In this document: piece after piece, positions 55,793 to 63,955 of the stretch | How the letters are laid out: each line of letters starts with the position of its first letter | Position numbering within the stretch: position 1 is the first letter of the stretch | DNA from: Bradyrhizobium sp. LTSP885 | GTDB lineage: Bacteria > Pseudomonadota > Alphaproteobacteria > Rhizobiales > Xanthobacteraceae | DNA length: 64,000 bases | Direction of reading: 5' to 3' | Assembly: GCF_000938305.1 (NCBI RefSeq) | Contig: NZ_JYMT01000033.1 | Coordinates: 56,753 to 120,752, forward strand | The notes under the pieces: model-generated | The model's database searches: none | What the model was told of the DNA's origin: nothing | What the model saw: the letters and a program-made list of their open reading frames with translations, nothing else | Position numbers and translations under genes: made by a program

Positions 55793-56920
55793 TCAGGGGA
55801 CGTCAAAAGTCGAAATGAAGCCTCGGGATCGGTTGTTATCGTAAAGGCGGAGCGGAAGATCCGACTTGGGCATCCACACCCGTCCGACCTCAACCGCGAG
55901 CGAGGCCGGAAGCGCTGGAAAGACATGAAGTAGCGTTTCCTCGCCGTGGCGAGCTTTGACGCGGTCGTAGAGATGTCGGAGTTCTCGGCGAAATGTTGCT
56001 TGGTCATCCGCCCGACGAAGAATGTCGTTGTGCGGCTGATCGGCGCAACACGACCAGATTGCGACATCGGCCCCCAGCACAGCCTGCAGCCTCGAATCAG
56101 TCACAGTTGCGCTGAACCCGAGTTTCAGGGCGACCGGGCCGGACAATTTGGCATCGGGCTCTGTGATCCGAATGACAATGGGCGGCCCATCGGAGGCCCA
56201 ACGCCAGCTTGCCGGCTCGCGATGGCGCTGGTGAACGGTGGCAGGAACGATGTCGCAGAGCAATCTGCCGAGCTCAATTAGCAGGGGCTGTGGCGCGAGC
56301 GCAAAAACGCTGAGATGCCTGATCTCCTGGCGCTCAACGCGGCCTCGTACCTTGGCCTCGAACTGTCGTCTCAGATTCTCGCGCTGAGTACTCCAATAGG
56401 CCGGCTCGTCGTCGCGAAAGGCGCACCCCACCATCTCGAGGTCCAGGGTCTGGTTGCTGGCAGGATGACGCGCAGGCGGCATCGCGGAAAAGATCGCCTG
56501 CGTCGACACCAGCGCTTCGTTGTCGCAGATGGTGGCACCGAACCTAATGACGTGAGATGCGCGGTCTGCGTCGATGCCGGCGACGACCGCGATCCGGGCT
56601 TCATGCTCGGCCTTCATGGCCAGAAGAACGGGTTCGGGATGATCGGCAACGGCATCGAGATCGATGAGCTTATGGTGTCGCGCGCACATCAGCATGAGGT
56701 TTTCGAGGCTGCAGGCAAGTCGGGGAGATCGGACAGGATCGCCGCGCGGGCCGCCCTCGACGTCCGCGACGATGTGCGCGATGAAGCCGAATATCCCGTC
56801 TTGGCGGCCGGCGACGAGGTCGCCGACCAGATCGGCGTTGCATCCCCGGTATTGGCAGCGGCCCGCCGTGCGAGCCCACAGTGCCGATTGGATTTTCTGC
56901 GGGATGCTGCTTTTAGACAC
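55793..56920 (-). CDS. cap5: CBASS effector Cap5 (HNH-SAVED endonuclease)
   Basis: The effector of the CBASS: the SAVED domain binds the cyclic oligonucleotide and turns on an HNH nuclease that degrades DNA. From GTG 56920 (MSKSSIPQKIQ) the protein is 375 residues. The HNH part shows CQYRGC, FIAHIVAD (H49), LENLMLMCARHHKLID (N74, H82/H83). The rest, from about residue 150 (ATICDNEALVS onward), fits SAVED, with FRDDEPAYW and LSGPVALKLGFSATV. GGGAGG precedes the GTG, which overlaps the E2 gene by eight bases. Last gene of the CBASS operon. Confidence 0.88.
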   Translation of the reverse strand: MSKSSIPQKIQSALWARTAGRCQYRGCNADLVGDLVAGRQDGIFGFIAHIVADVEGGPRGDPVRSPRLACSLENLMLMCARHHKLIDLDAVADHPEPVLLAMKAEHEARIAVVAGIDADRASHVIRFGATICDNEALVSTQAIFSAMPPARHPASNQTLDLEMVGCAFRDDEPAYWSTQRENLRRQFEAKVRGRVERQEIRHLSVFALAPQPLLIELGRLLCDIVPATVHQRHREPASWRWASDGPPIVIRITEPDAKLSGPVALKLGFSATVTDSRLQAVLGADVAIWSCCADQPHNDILRRADDQATFRRELRHLYDRVKARHGEETLLHVFPALPASLAVEVGRVWMPKSDLPLRLYDNNRSRGFISTFDVP

Positions 56921-57362
56921 CGGCGCCTCCCGCCTCGACGTGGCGGCCGCTCGCCGTCCATCGGCGCGTGGCGCGCCAACCTTCGTAAGCCGCGAGCCAT
57001 TCGATGATCCAGGGCACGGTCGTATGCGCCAGACTATCGAAGGGCGACCAGTCATCGGCATCGGGGTCGAGCATGCACAGCCTCACGTCACCATCCTGGG
57101 TATAGTAGACGTGGGGCAGGCTTCCCAAAGGATCGCCCGGACGCCGCCTCAGCGGCGGCGACAGGACCCGTACCCGCGGTTGAAGGTCACGTACATTGAG
57201 CTGCTCGATGATGAGAGGCGCGCGATAGGTGATGTCCACCGCGAACGTCTGAAGGAGGGGCCGGACGGGCCCCTGCCAGGATGCGGTCGGACCGTCTCGG
57301 TTGGTTAGCCTGAAGCCCGGCCACAGGGAGGCCATATCCGCAATCTGTGCTTCGATGGTCAT
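56913..57362 (-). CDS. CBASS E2-like protein (Cap2 E2-only form)
   Basis: A 149-residue prokaryotic E2-like protein. The pattern HVYYTQDGDVRLCMLDPDADDWSPFDSLAHTTVPWIIEWLAAYEGWRATRRW matches the bacterial E2 of short type II CBASS: C96 is the expected catalytic cysteine and the W-P-F / W-x-x-Y-E-x-W helix follows. In such systems E2 conjugates or otherwise primes the CD-NTase. There is no E1 or JAB partner here. ATG 57362 or 57365 follows the CD-NTase stop by five to eight bases, and its end overlaps cap5. Confidence 0.82.
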   Translation of the reverse strand: MTIEAQIADMASLWPGFRLTNRDGPTASWQGPVRPLLQTFAVDITYRAPLIIEQLNVRDLQPRVRVLSPPLRRRPGDPLGSLPHVYYTQDGDVRLCMLDPDADDWSPFDSLAHTTVPWIIEWLAAYEGWRATRRWTASGRHVEAGGAGV

Positions 57363-57370
57363 CATCACCT

Positions 57371-58621
57371 TCAGCGCCGCTCGCCCATGTTGGTGTGCGC
57401 ACGGGCGGTGACCGGCGCCAAGCTCGTTGCTGTGCTGATGATCGCCGGCGCGGCCGGCGTGAACAGGCCACCCGAGCGCGTATAGCCATGCTGCCTCGCC
57501 TGAACTTGACTCCCAATCCGCTGGTTGAAGGCCTTGATCGAACGAGTGACGACGCGTTCGCCAAACTGCTCGCGCAGCCACTCCTGGAGATCTTCGAGTT
57601 GCACGTTGCCGTTGCGGGCGGCCTCGAGGCCGTTTGCGAGCAGATGCAGTCTCCCGGAATAGGCGGTTTGCTGCATTTGCGACTCGGGCCAGCGGTCGGT
57701 GAACCGCTCCGCCGGAAACTCGGGGTTGGGAACTGACAGCAGCCGTCCTTGCTTTGCCGCAGCGTCGATCGCTCGAGCAGTCCAGCGCGCTTGCCGGATC
57801 AACATCTCGGCCAGACCCAGGCCCGGATGGGCGGCATGACCGGCATGGCAGGACAGCATCACCGATGGCGGGATGCGGCCCGTTTCGCTCGCATAGGCGC
57901 TGTTGCGATGCCGCTTGATCAGCTGCAGCGCCACTGTGGTGACGCTCTTGATGATGAGCGGCGTTTGCGGCGGAACCTGTTCGACGTCTGCGGCAGCGAA
58001 GGCGATGCCGGCCTGCTCATAGAGTCGCTTGTTCAAGGCCAGCGCGAACCCCTCTTCAGTGGGCGTTCGGGCGCAGTACCATTTGGCAAAGGCATACGAA
58101 TTCATCGGCACATAGCGCGGCGGGTCGTCGCGAGCGCCTCTTTTCGCGTGCGGAATCTCGCCTTCTTTCTCCTTCGGGGCCCGGCGCCGCGACGGCGTAA
58201 CGTCGAGGTGCATCCCGTCGGCGTAGTAGAGCGTGAGGCACCTCGTCTGCCGCACGATCCGGCTCACGGGGTAGCCTTCGAGCGCCGCCTCAAGGTCATC
58301 GAGCAATGCCTCTGGACCGAGATCGGAACCGCCGATTTCGGCGACGATGTCGAGATCGTATTCGTCGTCCGTCCCTCTCGTCGACGTGGTGGCGTCGATC
58401 GCCATCGAACCTTGCGCGTAGAAGCAGGCGACCCGCCCTTCGAGCGGGCTTCCGGAGCGCTCGATGTAGCGCCGAACGGCCTCGTAGCGGTCGACCGCCT
58501 TGGCATGCAGGCCAGGTGGAAGCTGGATGTTGATGGCAATCTCCGCAAGCACCGCGTCAAGTTGATCGGCGAAGGGATCGCGGGGCTGGTAGCCGTGGCG
58601 CCAAGGAAGAGACTCTGACAT
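57371..58621 (-). CDS. CBASS CD-NTase (cyclic oligonucleotide synthase)
   Basis: A 416-residue nucleotidyltransferase that should make the cyclic signal when phage infects. The catalytic core is visible: FYAQGSMAIDATTSTRG (G71, S72), DDEYDLDIV with D89 and D91, and the third acid D140 in GMHLDVTPSR. The helical domain follows to about 370. The tail is Ala/Thr-rich and ends NMGERR; in Cap2/E2 systems the C-terminus is the conjugation site. It starts the CD-NTase-E2-cap5 operon. Product nucleotide unknown; HNH-SAVED effectors usually bind trinucleotides or similar. Confidence 0.9.
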   Translation of the reverse strand: MSESLPWRHGYQPRDPFADQLDAVLAEIAINIQLPPGLHAKAVDRYEAVRRYIERSGSPLEGRVACFYAQGSMAIDATTSTRGTDDEYDLDIVAEIGGSDLGPEALLDDLEAALEGYPVSRIVRQTRCLTLYYADGMHLDVTPSRRRAPKEKEGEIPHAKRGARDDPPRYVPMNSYAFAKWYCARTPTEEGFALALNKRLYEQAGIAFAAADVEQVPPQTPLIIKSVTTVALQLIKRHRNSAYASETGRIPPSVMLSCHAGHAAHPGLGLAEMLIRQARWTARAIDAAAKQGRLLSVPNPEFPAERFTDRWPESQMQQTAYSGRLHLLANGLEAARNGNVQLEDLQEWLREQFGERVVTRSIKAFNQRIGSQVQARQHGYTRSGGLFTPAAPAIISTATSLAPVTARAHTNMGERR

Positions 58622-58689
58622 CGATGATGATCCTCGTTTTCAACTGATCGCCGCGCAGACGGGCCGACTGAAGGCGGCGGCCCGTCGCG

Positions 58690-58912
58690 TTATCCTTTCG
58701 GCGGGAAGGGGTCGTTGCCGTACGAGTTGGCGTCCCGGATACGACAGTTTTGGGCGGTGGATGACGACTTCGCCGTACTCGCGAAGTGCGGTGTTGCGCA
58801 CCACGTCCGTCGCTTCGGCTTGGATGTGATGGGTGGATCCCGCAGGCGAGGCGCCTTCGCGGCGCATTGCCCAGCCGGGTCCGTGCGGCACAACATGGAT
58901 GCGCTTCGACAT
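58690..58912 (-). pseudogene. DUF2188 protein gene with one-base frameshift
   Basis: From ATG 58912 the frame gives MSKRIHVVPHGPGWAMRREG and continues to REYGEVVIHR, the start of a DUF2188 domain. The conserved ending NCRIRDANSYGNDPFPPKG is present but one frame over; the break is at the CCCAAAA run near 58745. If not broken, the gene would code about 73 residues. It lies upstream of the CD-NTase on the same strand, and the defect could be a real mutation, an error, or +1 slippage. Confidence 0.7.
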
Positions 58913-59004
58913 TGTGGTTCCTTCGATTCTCCGCGAGCCCATGCCCGCCGGCCAACATAGATTCCTGAAACTCGGATTTATGTCAAGTATGATCACAATG
59001 GCAT

Positions 59005-59019
59005 GTGCTTATTAAGCAC
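59005..59019. promoter_or_regulatory. Perfect palindrome, likely operator
   Basis: GTGCTTATTAAGCAC is a 15-base perfect inverted repeat in the divergent region between DUF2188/CBASS and the XRE gene. A self-regulating XRE repressor would bind here. Nothing else is visible in the short region. Inference. Confidence 0.5.
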
Positions 59020-59070
59020 AATGTGTTTGTGAGGTTGACAAGAGCCTCCGACGCACCGCAAACAACGGTT

Positions 59071-59436
59071 ATGGCAGGCGACCCGATCTACAAGGGGTTC
59101 GGAAACGCCGTTTCTACGCGGCGGAAAGCGCTCGGGCTGACGCAGGCGCAGCTGGCGGGCAAAGTGAAGATGTCGCGCGCGTCGATCGCAAACATCGAAA
59201 GCGGTCGGCAGAATGTCCTGCTGCACCACGTTTACGCGCTCGCCGCTGCACTCGAATTCACGAAGGTGGGTGAGCTTCTGCCGCCGCCGCCACCGCCACA
59301 GAAATCCACAGGGGAGGAACTTAGGATGACGGTATCAAACCAGGCGCTATCGCTGTCGGAGCACGCAGAAGCCCAAGTCACGGATCTGATCTCGAGCGCG
59401 CTCGCCCCACGCCGTGGCCTCAAGGCCGGATCGTGA
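59071..59436 (+). CDS. XRE-family HTH regulator
   Basis: A 121-residue DNA-binding protein from ATG 59071 (MAGDPIYKGFGNAVSTRRKA). The HTH is LGLTQAQLAGKVKMSRASIANIESGRQN (about 21-48), then a PPPPPP linker and a short helical tail. A GTG start at 59005 would fall inside a palindrome and is less likely. It overlaps the next gene by four bases (GTGA). XRE plus ImmA pairs form switchable repressors cleaved by the protease. Confidence 0.85.
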   Translation: MAGDPIYKGFGNAVSTRRKALGLTQAQLAGKVKMSRASIANIESGRQNVLLHHVYALAAALEFTKVGELLPPPPPPQKSTGEELRMTVSNQALSLSEHAEAQVTDLISSALAPRRGLKAGS

Positions 59437-59954
59437 CGGTCGCGGACCAAGATCGTGCGCGAGAGGCCGCGCGTTCGATCCTTCGGGAGTTCGGCATCTC
59501 CACGCCACCCGTCCCGATCGAACGCATCATCAAGTCACGCAAGATCGTTCTCCAATATGCTCCGCTGGACGAGGATCTATCGGGCATGGCCTACATCAAG
59601 GATGGCATCGGCATTATCGGCGTGAATGCGCTTCATCACCCCAATCGTCAGCGCTTTTCGGCAGCCCATGAACTCGCTCATCACGTACTGCATGCGCCGG
59701 ACATCCGGCAAGCTGTTCACGTGGATAAGGGCATCCGCATTCTGTTCCGAGACGATGTCTCGGCGCTCGGGACCGAGCCGATGGAAATCGAAGCCAACGC
59801 TTTCGCGTCGGAATTACTCATTCCAGGCGAGCTCCTGGCTGCGGCTTTAGAAGGTAGCGGCGTGGACATCGAAGACGAGGCCGCCGTCGAGGCGGTCGCA
59901 CGGCGATTCCGGGTGAGCCCGGCGGCCATGCGCTTTCGGTTGAGTCGGTTCTAG
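59433..59954 (+). CDS. ImmA/IrrE-family metallopeptidase
   Basis: A 173-residue zinc peptidase. The HEXXH is FSAAHELAHHVLH, with H79, E80 and H83; the downstream EIEANAFASELLIPGELL gives the third ligand region, and LIPxxLL is typical of the family. GTG 59433 overlaps the XRE gene by four bases. It should cleave the XRE repressor on a DNA-damage or infection signal and so release the downstream exonuclease gene, which starts 10 bp later. The control circuit is inferred. Confidence 0.9.
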   Translation: MTVADQDRAREAARSILREFGISTPPVPIERIIKSRKIVLQYAPLDEDLSGMAYIKDGIGIIGVNALHHPNRQRFSAAHELAHHVLHAPDIRQAVHVDKGIRILFRDDVSALGTEPMEIEANAFASELLIPGELLAAALEGSGVDIEDEAAVEAVARRFRVSPAAMRFRLSRF

Positions 59955-59964
59955 CGGAGGACGT

Positions 59965-61371
59965 ATGAGCTTCGTCTTCTTCGATACCGAAACGACGGGG
60001 CTTAAGCGCGGTTTCGACCAGATTCTTCATTTCGCCGCCGTTCGAACGGACGCGGACCTGAATGAAATTGCGCGGTTCGAGACGAGATCTCGACTGCTTC
60101 CCCACGTGCTTCCGCATCCGTCGGCATTGCGGACCAACGGACTACCGATCGAACGACTCATGGATACGAGCCTTTCGTCGCATTACGCCATGATCGGAGA
60201 GATTCAGCAGATATTGCTGGCTTGGAGTCCGGCTATCTTTGTGGGCTTCAACTCGATCCGCTTCGACGAAGAGATGCTGCGCCACGCACTGTTTCAGTGT
60301 CTCTTCCCTGCCTTTCTCACAAGCAACCACAGGAATTGCCGCGCCGATGCTCTGAGCCTTGTTATGGCCGCCGATGCAGTATCGCCAGCACAGCTCGTGG
60401 TACCGCTTGGCGCCGAAGGCCGTCGGAGTTTCCGGCTCGCGCTATTGGCGGCTGCGAATGGCGTGGGTCACACACATGCGCATGATGCGATGTCGGATGT
60501 GCTCGCGACGGTCGATCTTTGCCGCCTCGTGTTCCAGCGGTCGCCCGAGTTGTGGCAGCGTTTTGTGCGTTTTTCGAACAAGGCGACCGTAGTGGACTTC
60601 GTCGAGGCTGAAGATGGCTTTGTGCTTACCGAATTCTTCGGAGGGCAGGCTTATCATACTGCCGCCGTCTGCATCGGCCGCGATCCGGATCAGGCAAATG
60701 GTCGGCTTTGCCTGAGCCTGGCCGAGGAGGTCGAACCGCTCGCAGCGATGAATGACGTCGAGTTGCAGTTCCGACTATCTGAGAAGCCCTCTCCCATTCG
60801 ACGTTTGAGAGTTAACGCCGCACCCACGTTGACGGCGCTCTTCGACGCTCCGGATCACATGCTGAACGGGGCTTCGATCGACAGCGTTGAACGACGTGCT
60901 CGCCGGGTGAAGAACGACGCCGGCCTGCGTGTCCGGCTCGTCGCGGCCTACATTGCTTCACGTAAACCCTATCCGTTGTCCCCTCACATCGAGGAACGCA
61001 TCTACAACGGCTTTCCCGGGCCTGGTGATGAGATGCGCACGGTCGCATTTCACAACGCGCGCTGGGAGGAGCGTGTTGCCATAATGCAAAGCTTCGACGA
61101 CGAGCGTCTCCGCTGGTTCGGGCTTCGTCTTATCTACTTCGAAGCGCGTTCGGTCCTCCCGGCGCCCTTGCGAGCGCAGGTCGAACGTCGCTTGGCAGAC
61201 CAGCTCACCGGTGACGGCACGGGCGCGCTCACCTATGAACTGGCGCTGTCCGAGACGGATAGATTGCTGAAAGACGCCGCCGATTCGGACGATCTGCTCT
61301 TAAAATATCGCCGGTACCTTCTTGAGCGGAGCGCCCGCGTGGCAGCATTTAAGGCGCACTTGACCGCCTGA
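59965..61371 (+). CDS. Exodeoxyribonuclease I-like DEDDh exonuclease
   Basis: A 468-residue nuclease. The DEDDh residues are complete: D7 and E9 in FFDTETTG, D101 in GFNSIRFDEEMLRHALF, H173 and D178 in HAHDAMSDVLATVD. The middle and C-terminal parts resemble the SH3-like and helical domains of E. coli ExoI, though spacing differs. It should degrade single-stranded DNA. ATG 59965 follows ImmA by 10 bp, with AGCGGAGG just upstream. A chromosomal sbcB copy is not in view, so this is likely an island-specific nuclease. Confidence 0.82.
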   Translation: MSFVFFDTETTGLKRGFDQILHFAAVRTDADLNEIARFETRSRLLPHVLPHPSALRTNGLPIERLMDTSLSSHYAMIGEIQQILLAWSPAIFVGFNSIRFDEEMLRHALFQCLFPAFLTSNHRNCRADALSLVMAADAVSPAQLVVPLGAEGRRSFRLALLAAANGVGHTHAHDAMSDVLATVDLCRLVFQRSPELWQRFVRFSNKATVVDFVEAEDGFVLTEFFGGQAYHTAAVCIGRDPDQANGRLCLSLAEEVEPLAAMNDVELQFRLSEKPSPIRRLRVNAAPTLTALFDAPDHMLNGASIDSVERRARRVKNDAGLRVRLVAAYIASRKPYPLSPHIEERIYNGFPGPGDEMRTVAFHNARWEERVAIMQSFDDERLRWFGLRLIYFEARSVLPAPLRAQVERRLADQLTGDGTGALTYELALSETDRLLKDAADSDDLLLKYRRYLLERSARVAAFKAHLTA

Positions 61372-61471
61372 GCCATTGCCATGAGATCGCACCCTAGCCG
61401 CTGACGCGGAAAATATGGCGCGCCGAACACGAATGTGAGATAGACCACTATTACGCTTTAGGAGCTGCTCC

Positions 61472-62905
61472 GTGCCAACTGTCTCGAAGGCTGCCACTTA
61501 CGTCGTTGAGTTGAACTTGACCAACGTGAAGTCATTCGCAGGCGTGCACACTCTCAATCTGCAAGATGTTGGAGGAGGGCCAGCGCGCTGGACCCTTATT
61601 CTGGGCGAGAACGGCGTCGGAAAGACCACGCTACTGGAATGCATTACGCAGCTTACTCCAGTGTTCAATAGCGATGACCAGCAGAGTAGCAAGGATCCGA
61701 AGATGTTCGTTGAACCGCGCATGGCGCAGGCCGAGAACACCGTCTTCGAGAACCTCGCTCGGAATGGTGATGTTGAATTCGAAGTGAAGGCAAAGTTCGC
61801 CATAGCGGTGCGCCTGGATAAGAACATAGCCTCTCCAAAAACTGTTGAGACATCGGTAGTGTTCTCACGAAGGTCGGGAAAGGCCGAGAACATTGATGCG
61901 TCAAGCTGGCCACCGAAACCCAAGGGCTGGCCGCAGGCAGAGCGGGGCGTAAAGCAGAGCGGCTGGAATAGATTTTCTAAGTTCGAAGAGCCACTAATCC
62001 TCGCGTATGGCGCGGGGCGTCATATGGGCGTTGACAATGTTGACTTCAGCAAAGCACCCCATGCGACGGACTCGTTGTTGAAGGGAGCAGGCGAGCTGTT
62101 CGACGGCGAACAACTGTTGAGGCAGATCGACTACGCATCGACGTCGCGTGGCAGCGGCGCCAAGCGGGCCAAAAGACAGAAGGAAATCTTTCTGGAGATG
62201 ATCGCCTCACTGCTTCCCGAGGTCGGAGACGCGGCCAATATCCGCATCTATCGGCCCGGACCGCTCGGGACAAAGGAAAAGTCCGGGGCTTATGTGAAGA
62301 CACTAGACGGCGAGGTCCGGCTGCGCCAACTGAGCTATGGCTACCAGACGATGATAGCCTGGCTTGTTGATATCGGATGGAGACTTTTCCAGAGATATCC
62401 CAAGAGCGCGAATCCGCTTCGTGAGCCGGCCATTGTGTTAGTCGATGAAATCGACCTCCACCTTCATCCGCGATGGCAACGGCAGCTTCGGGATCGGCTC
62501 ACTAAACACTTTCCCAATGTGCAGTTCATTGCCACCGCGCATAGCCCATTAATGGCGCAAGCCTTCTTAGACGCGAATCTGGCGGTTGTCATGCGCGAAG
62601 GCGACCACTCTGTGATCGAGAACGATCCGACCGTGGTCGCGAATTGGCGTGTCGATCAGATCGTGACATCTGATCTTTTTGGGTTGAAGAGTTTCTGGCC
62701 TCCCGAAGTCGAGGCGCTGTTCGAAGAGCAGCAGCGACTAGTTGCAAAGAAAAGGAGAACACCGGGGGATAAAAATCGTTTGCGTAAAATTGAGGAGGCA
62801 ATGCTGAACCTTCCAACAGAAAGCAATCCTGACGACGAGGAGGCATTGCGTATCGTGCGCGAGGTCGCAGCCACACTCGGACCCAAGGCTTCCAAAGTTG
62901 ATTAG
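61472..62905 (+). CDS. ptuA: Septu ATPase PtuA-like (AAA_21 / OLD-like)
   Basis: A 477-residue SMC/OLD-class ATPase. Walker A is LILGENGVGKTTLLE (45-52 core), the signature and D-loop region is LRQLSYGYQTMIAWLVD, and the Walker B is AIVLVDEIDLHLHPRWQ (about 321-337), followed by FIATAHSPLMAQAF. It pairs with an HNH gene whose start it overlaps by eight bases, the arrangement of Septu, where PtuA holds and controls the nuclease PtuB. A retron is not visible beside it. ImmA-exonuclease genes end about 100 bp upstream. Confidence 0.87.
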   Translation: MPTVSKAATYVVELNLTNVKSFAGVHTLNLQDVGGGPARWTLILGENGVGKTTLLECITQLTPVFNSDDQQSSKDPKMFVEPRMAQAENTVFENLARNGDVEFEVKAKFAIAVRLDKNIASPKTVETSVVFSRRSGKAENIDASSWPPKPKGWPQAERGVKQSGWNRFSKFEEPLILAYGAGRHMGVDNVDFSKAPHATDSLLKGAGELFDGEQLLRQIDYASTSRGSGAKRAKRQKEIFLEMIASLLPEVGDAANIRIYRPGPLGTKEKSGAYVKTLDGEVRLRQLSYGYQTMIAWLVDIGWRLFQRYPKSANPLREPAIVLVDEIDLHLHPRWQRQLRDRLTKHFPNVQFIATAHSPLMAQAFLDANLAVVMREGDHSVIENDPTVVANWRVDQIVTSDLFGLKSFWPPEVEALFEEQQRLVAKKRRTPGDKNRLRKIEEAMLNLPTESNPDDEEALRIVREVAATLGPKASKVD

Positions 62906-63659
62906 GGTCCGAAAGCCGACCGCAGCGCCGCAGCGACTGAGTCGAGGCGCTGCGCTCGTGGCGGCCTATGAGCAGCAAATAGGTTTAGACCCGGCTGCGG
63001 GTGCGAGCAGTTCCAGGGCGTTCACCTTCGACAAGAACGTTTACGGTCATGCGGACGTCAAGAACGCGCTTAAGGCCGCGCAGCACGACAAGTGCTGCTA
63101 CTGCGAGGGCCATATCTCGCACATCGCGGCTGGACATGTAGAGCACTACCGTCCGAAGACCTGTTCGCAACAGGCGAAGGGCCAGCCATTACTCTATCCG
63201 GGATATTATTGGCTGGCCTATGCATGGCCCAACCTCTACTTCGTTTGTGAGCGGTGCAATTCGAGCGGCAAGAAGAACCTGTTTCCGTTGCGCGATCCGA
63301 TGCGCCGCAAGCTTAGAAGGGTTGACAGGCGCGTGGAGCAGCCGATGATCCTGGATCCCGGCGGGCCCGAAGACCCACGCAATCACATTCGCTTTAAGAA
63401 GGCCGCGATTGCAGGGATCTCGGAAGTGGGTAAGGCCACTGTCGCCCTCCTTGGGCTTGACCGCATTCCGTTGACCACAGATCGTCTTCGCCATCTCAAG
63501 AAGTGCATCGCGATACGGAATTTTGCTAATGCACCTAGTGCTAGGATGGACTTACCCACACGACAGCAGCAGCGCGAGGCGCGGCAGCTTTTGACTCGAT
63601 TGTCTGGTCGCGATGCCGAGTATAGCGCAATGGTCACTGATTTACTCACTTCCCGGTGA
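62898..63659 (+). CDS. ptuB: Septu HNH nuclease PtuB-like
   Basis: A 253-residue HNH nuclease of the TIGR02646/PtuB type. CCYCEGHISHIAAGHVEHYRPK holds the zinc cysteines (C66/C67, C69) and H83 region; WPNLYFVCERCNSSGKKNLFP supplies N112 and C117/C120. Translation starts at TTG 62898 inside the end of ptuA, so the two are coupled. The nuclease should cut DNA once phage-derived signals relieve PtuA. Ends 296 bp before the next possible gene. Confidence 0.87.
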   Translation: MIRVRKPTAAPQRLSRGAALVAAYEQQIGLDPAAGASSSRAFTFDKNVYGHADVKNALKAAQHDKCCYCEGHISHIAAGHVEHYRPKTCSQQAKGQPLLYPGYYWLAYAWPNLYFVCERCNSSGKKNLFPLRDPMRRKLRRVDRRVEQPMILDPGGPEDPRNHIRFKKAAIAGISEVGKATVALLGLDRIPLTTDRLRHLKKCIAIRNFANAPSARMDLPTRQQQREARQLLTRLSGRDAEYSAMVTDLLTSR

Positions 63660-63955
63660 CTGAAGCACCCAATACAAGTGCTAAATCTCAAGTAATTTTC
63701 AGTCTATTTTGAAAATATCGAAGCGTTAAAGGTCGAGTTGACGGAGTATATGCTTGGCTAACGGCCATATTGAATTCATGTAAAAAGACTATCTCTATGA
63801 TGTATGATAGAAATTAGAGAAAATACTTCTCTTTCAGGACGAGTACTACAAGCGCGTGAACCAGTGGCGTGGTCTTTCTAGAGTTTTGCGAGAAGAATTG
63901 ATTTTTCTATTTGGATCGGTGCGTGTATGATTCGACATCGGATTGGGAGTTCGAC
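63660..63955. other. AT-rich stretch after ptuB
   Basis: Clearly AT-richer than its surroundings, with many short A and T runs and a small hairpin AGAGAA-5-TTCTCT at 63816-63832. No good frame is seen on either strand. It could hold a promoter or a small RNA; no retron fold was recognised. Confidence 0.45.

Noticed and set aside
56315..57308. Plus-strand frames opposite cap5 and E2
   Set aside because: They lie across two genes with intact HNH and E2 motifs and show no domain.
63660..63955. Retron msr-msd RNA next to Septu
   Set aside because: No reverse transcriptase is in the window and no paired msr/msd stem pattern could be traced; only a small hairpin is visible.
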